Source of the DNA: Anaerolineales bacterium
GTDB taxonomy: Bacteria; Chloroflexota; Anaerolineae; Anaerolineales; Villigracilaceae
NCBI GenBank assembly: GCA_030834895.1
Contig: JAUQXA010000024.1
Span: 558,001-622,000 of the forward strand
Reading direction: 5' to 3'
DNA length: 64,000 nucleotides
The notes beneath the pieces are model-generated. The model did not search any database, was not told where the DNA came from, and worked only from the letters and a program-made list of their open reading frames with translations. The translations under genes and the position numbers were made by a program. Of this stretch, positions 61,675 through 64,000 are shown in pieces (position 1 is the first letter of the stretch; each line of letters begins with the position of its first letter).

Positions 61675-62943
61675 ATGATGAAAAGATTAGATCGCAGCAC
61701 GATAGGCTTTTGGACGGTTGCCATCCTGTTCATTGTGATTGTCCAGGTTCTAATATCAACCGGCATCCTGTCCAATTTTTGGAGCACATTGCTGAAACTG
61801 GGCGGCGTGATGGCAATTGTCAGCCTTGGGTTAAATCTCATTTATGGCTTTAATGGGCAGTTCTCGCTTGGCCAATTTGGATTCTATGCAATCGGAGCCT
61901 ACGCCTCCGCCGATGTCACATACCGCTGGTCCCAGTTGAACATGGCAGACGGGCTGGTGGTTCTAACCATGGCGGTCACCCTGGTAGGTTTGGCGCTTGT
62001 CCTGACCGCAAACTTGTTGGGACGTATACGCGGGTTGGATACACTTTCCTCCTTCGGCTTGTATTTAATTGCGGTTATTGCAGTATCCTACGTGGCAATA
62101 AAATTGAGCCAGCCGTTAATTGCTCCTGTGACCAATTTGCTAACGTCGATGCCGGCGAATATAGCCTTGAACATTGTTTTCTTCCTGGCTGTTATCACAG
62201 CCGGCATCCTGGCGGCGGAAATCAGTTACCTTTTCGGCATGCCTGTTCTGACCCTGGGATCAGACTACTTTGGCATCGCCACATTGGGTTTCACCATCAT
62301 CGTCAAGGTGCTGTTGGACAACTCTGATACAATGCTCGGCTTTGAAGAAATGAAGGGCGCGAGGGGCATGGTGGGCATACCAAAAGCCACGACCTGGATC
62401 TGGGTGGCGATTGCATTGCTCCTAGTCGTTGCAATTGTACGCAACCTGCTTCACTCCAGTCACGGACGGGCATTGATATCGGTCCGCGAAGATGAGATTG
62501 CCGCCAAAGCCATGGGCATTGATGTTGCTCAACAGAAAATCTTCACCTTTGTGCTTGGAAGTCTGTTTGCCGGGATCGCCGGAGCGCTTTATGCCCATAT
62601 CAACGGCTTCCTGCACCCCAATACGTTTAACTTTATCAAAGCGTTCGACCCAATGATCGTCGTGGTCTTTGGCGGTCTGGGAGGCGTGACGGGCAATGTG
62701 TTTGCCGCCTTTGCCTGGGCGCTTATTTTGGAAGGTTTCCTGCGCATCTGGCTCCCGGAAGGCTTTGAGACCTGGCGCTTTGTCGTTTATCCCATTCTGC
62801 TCTTGATCATGATGTTGCTACGACCCTCTGGAATCTTTGGCAGTTTCGAAGTACCGTTTATTAAAAGAGTCCTGCCACCATTGCCAGCGTCACTTACAGG
62901 CAAGAGCGCGAATGCTCAGGCCGCCAAAACTAAAGGAGGTTAA
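61675..62943 (+). CDS. livM: Branched-chain amino acid ABC transporter permease LivM
   Basis: 422 residues, about ten membrane helices. LivM marks: GGVMAIVSLGLNLIYGFNGQFSLGQFGFYAIGAYA split over two helices, SHGRALISVREDEIAAKAMGIDVAQQKIFTF, and VVVFGGLGGVTGNVF. An extra hydrophobic region between about 100 and 180 is larger than in E. coli. The ATG pair at 61675/61678 follows GTGGAGA; an earlier in-frame start would overlap livH. Confidence 0.92.
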   Translation: MMKRLDRSTIGFWTVAILFIVIVQVLISTGILSNFWSTLLKLGGVMAIVSLGLNLIYGFNGQFSLGQFGFYAIGAYASADVTYRWSQLNMADGLVVLTMAVTLVGLALVLTANLLGRIRGLDTLSSFGLYLIAVIAVSYVAIKLSQPLIAPVTNLLTSMPANIALNIVFFLAVITAGILAAEISYLFGMPVLTLGSDYFGIATLGFTIIVKVLLDNSDTMLGFEEMKGARGMVGIPKATTWIWVAIALLLVVAIVRNLLHSSHGRALISVREDEIAAKAMGIDVAQQKIFTFVLGSLFAGIAGALYAHINGFLHPNTFNFIKAFDPMIVVVFGGLGGVTGNVFAAFAWALILEGFLRIWLPEGFETWRFVVYPILLLIMMLLRPSGIFGSFEVPFIKRVLPPLPASLTGKSANAQAAKTKGG

Positions 62944-62945
62944 TC

Positions 62946-63785
62946 ATGGCAGAATCATCCAAACCTTCCTCCAACGAAGTCATTCTGGACGTCGCCGCCC
63001 TTTGTAAGAACTTTGGTGGATTGAGCGCTGTAAAGAATTTCGACCTTAAGATAAAAAAGGGCGAACTGGCCGGGTTGATCGGTCCCAATGGAGCAGGCAA
63101 GACTACCGCTTTCAACTTGATAACGGGCATTTACGCACCCACATCAGGAAACATCGCATTTAAAGGTGACAGCCTGGCGGGACTTTCCCCATTCGAAATC
63201 ACCAAACTTGGCATTGCGCGCACATTTCAGAATATCCGCCTGTTTCCCACCCTAACCGTGCTGGATAATGTCCGCATTGCATATCACGCGCATGCCGGCT
63301 ATGGTTTGATGGATGCATTCCTGCACACTCCGAAATACCAAGTAAAGGAAAAAGAGTTAACCGAACGCGCCCAGGAATTCCTGGCTGTGTTCAACTTGCA
63401 CACACGCCAGGGCGAAATCGCCCGCAACCTGCCCTATGGGGAACAGCGTCGGTTGGAGATTGCGCGAGCGCTGGCCGCCAATCCGTACCTGCTTCTTCTG
63501 GACGAACCAGCCGCAGGCATGAATCCCAACGAGATTGCCTCGCTGATGGACCTGATACACTTCATCCGTGACCGCTTCGACTTGACCATCCTGCTGATCG
63601 AGCACCAAATGCGGGTCGTGATGGGGATTTGCGAACATATCACGGTGATGGATTTTGGAGAGGTGATTGCCCACGGAAACCCCGATGAAATTCAGAATAA
63701 CCAACGCGTGGTGGAAGCTTACCTTGGTCGCGGCTCCGCCGAATTGGTGAAAAAATTGAGCAAGGAGCGGGCCAATGTTGCTTGA
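62946..63785 (+). CDS. livG: Branched-chain amino acid ABC transporter ATPase LivG
   Basis: 279 residues. Walker A GPNGAGKTT, Q-loop ARTFQNIRLF, signature LPYGEQRRLEIARAL, Walker B LLLLDEPAAGMNP, H-loop LIEHQM. The LivG-specific insert after the Q-loop (YGLMDAFLHTPKY) is present. AAAGGAGG of livM's end serves as ribosome site. Confidence 0.94.
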   Translation: MAESSKPSSNEVILDVAALCKNFGGLSAVKNFDLKIKKGELAGLIGPNGAGKTTAFNLITGIYAPTSGNIAFKGDSLAGLSPFEITKLGIARTFQNIRLFPTLTVLDNVRIAYHAHAGYGLMDAFLHTPKYQVKEKELTERAQEFLAVFNLHTRQGEIARNLPYGEQRRLEIARALAANPYLLLLDEPAAGMNPNEIASLMDLIHFIRDRFDLTILLIEHQMRVVMGICEHITVMDFGEVIAHGNPDEIQNNQRVVEAYLGRGSAELVKKLSKERANVA

Positions 63786-64000
63786 AGTCAAAAACCTCAA
63801 TGTTTATTACGGCGCCATTCATGCGCTTCAGGGTATCTCGTTTGACATCAATGAAGGTGAGGTTGTTACCCTGATTGGGTCAAACGGCGCGGGAAAATCA
63901 ACCACACTCAGCACCATCTCAGGTTTGTTGCAGCCACGTGTCGGGTCGGTCAGCTTCCGCGACAAAGATATCACATTGACCCAGGCGCAGGATATTGTCA
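63775..64000 (+). CDS. livF: Branched-chain amino acid ABC transporter ATPase LivF, 5' part
   Basis: 75 codons visible before the window ends. It starts MLLEVKNLNVYYGAIHALQG and has Walker A GSNGAGKST followed by LSTISGLLQP, the usual LivF opening. The start overlaps the livG stop by 11 nt. Confidence 0.93.
   Translation, partial: MLLEVKNLNVYYGAIHALQGISFDINEGEVVTLIGSNGAGKSTTLSTISGLLQPRVGSVSFRDKDITLTQAQDIV

Overview
The window looks like chromosomal DNA of a Chloroflexota bacterium, probably class Anaerolineae (inference). The basis is the style of the proteins (long vWA/BatA-like and alpha-2-macroglobulin proteins, split acyl-CoA carboxylase, GT-C glycosyltransferase), a GC-rich coding background, and an abundance of short palindromic dispersed repeats. 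No rRNA, clear tRNA, CRISPR array or transposase gene was seen.

Layout. 1-6 kb: a DUF2007 tail, a DsrE-like protein, two acyl-CoA dehydrogenases and a divergent five-gene minus-strand operon (SET, CPBP protease, GNAT, ComEA, methyltransferase). 5.8-17 kb: a deletion remnant of a zinc alcohol dehydrogenase, a GT-C glycosyltransferase, a three-subunit acyl-CoA carboxylase, CYTH, ICMT-like and saccharopine-reductase-like genes, then putrescine carbamoyltransferase plus agmatine deiminase. 17-33 kb: a long plus-strand envelope operon (membrane protein, ABC exporter with two paralogous permeases, coiled-coil protein, MoxR, DUF58, two vWA proteins) interrupted by small foreign genes. 33.4-35.6 kb: an AT-rich island with one unusual protein (PEP-utilising swivel domain, response-regulator receiver, HEAT-like tail). 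35.6-37.4 kb: cysK-cysE behind a heavily folded leader. 37.8-50.5 kb: a thioester alpha-2-macroglobulin, a receiver protein, an M29 aminopeptidase, PspC, a LysM protein, a cNMP-binding histidine kinase and a PBP1C-like synthase. 50.6-56.5 kb: a full hypA-B-F-C-D-E hydrogenase maturation operon in which hypF is frameshifted. 56.6-64 kb: an amidohydrolase, a small membrane protein and a livKHMGF branched-chain amino acid transporter (livF cut by the window end).

The most unusual signal is a set of degenerate heptanucleotide (7-nt period) arrays, mostly palindromic, concentrated in two operons (24-31 kb and 51-56 kb). They fill the space from stop codon to next start codon, the genes behind them often lack a Shine-Dalgarno site, pairs of them bracket small cargo genes (a HhH-GPD-like glycosylase, a four-helix-bundle protein, a nucleotidyltransferase pair), and in hypF one nine-unit array (63 nt) sits in frame while another (about 32 nt) breaks the reading frame. 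Removing 52886-52917 restores a perfect HypF reading frame.

Functionally the region combines acyl-CoA oxidation and carboxylation, agmatine/putrescine catabolism, cysteine synthesis, envelope homeostasis, [NiFe]-hydrogenase maturation and amino-acid uptake.
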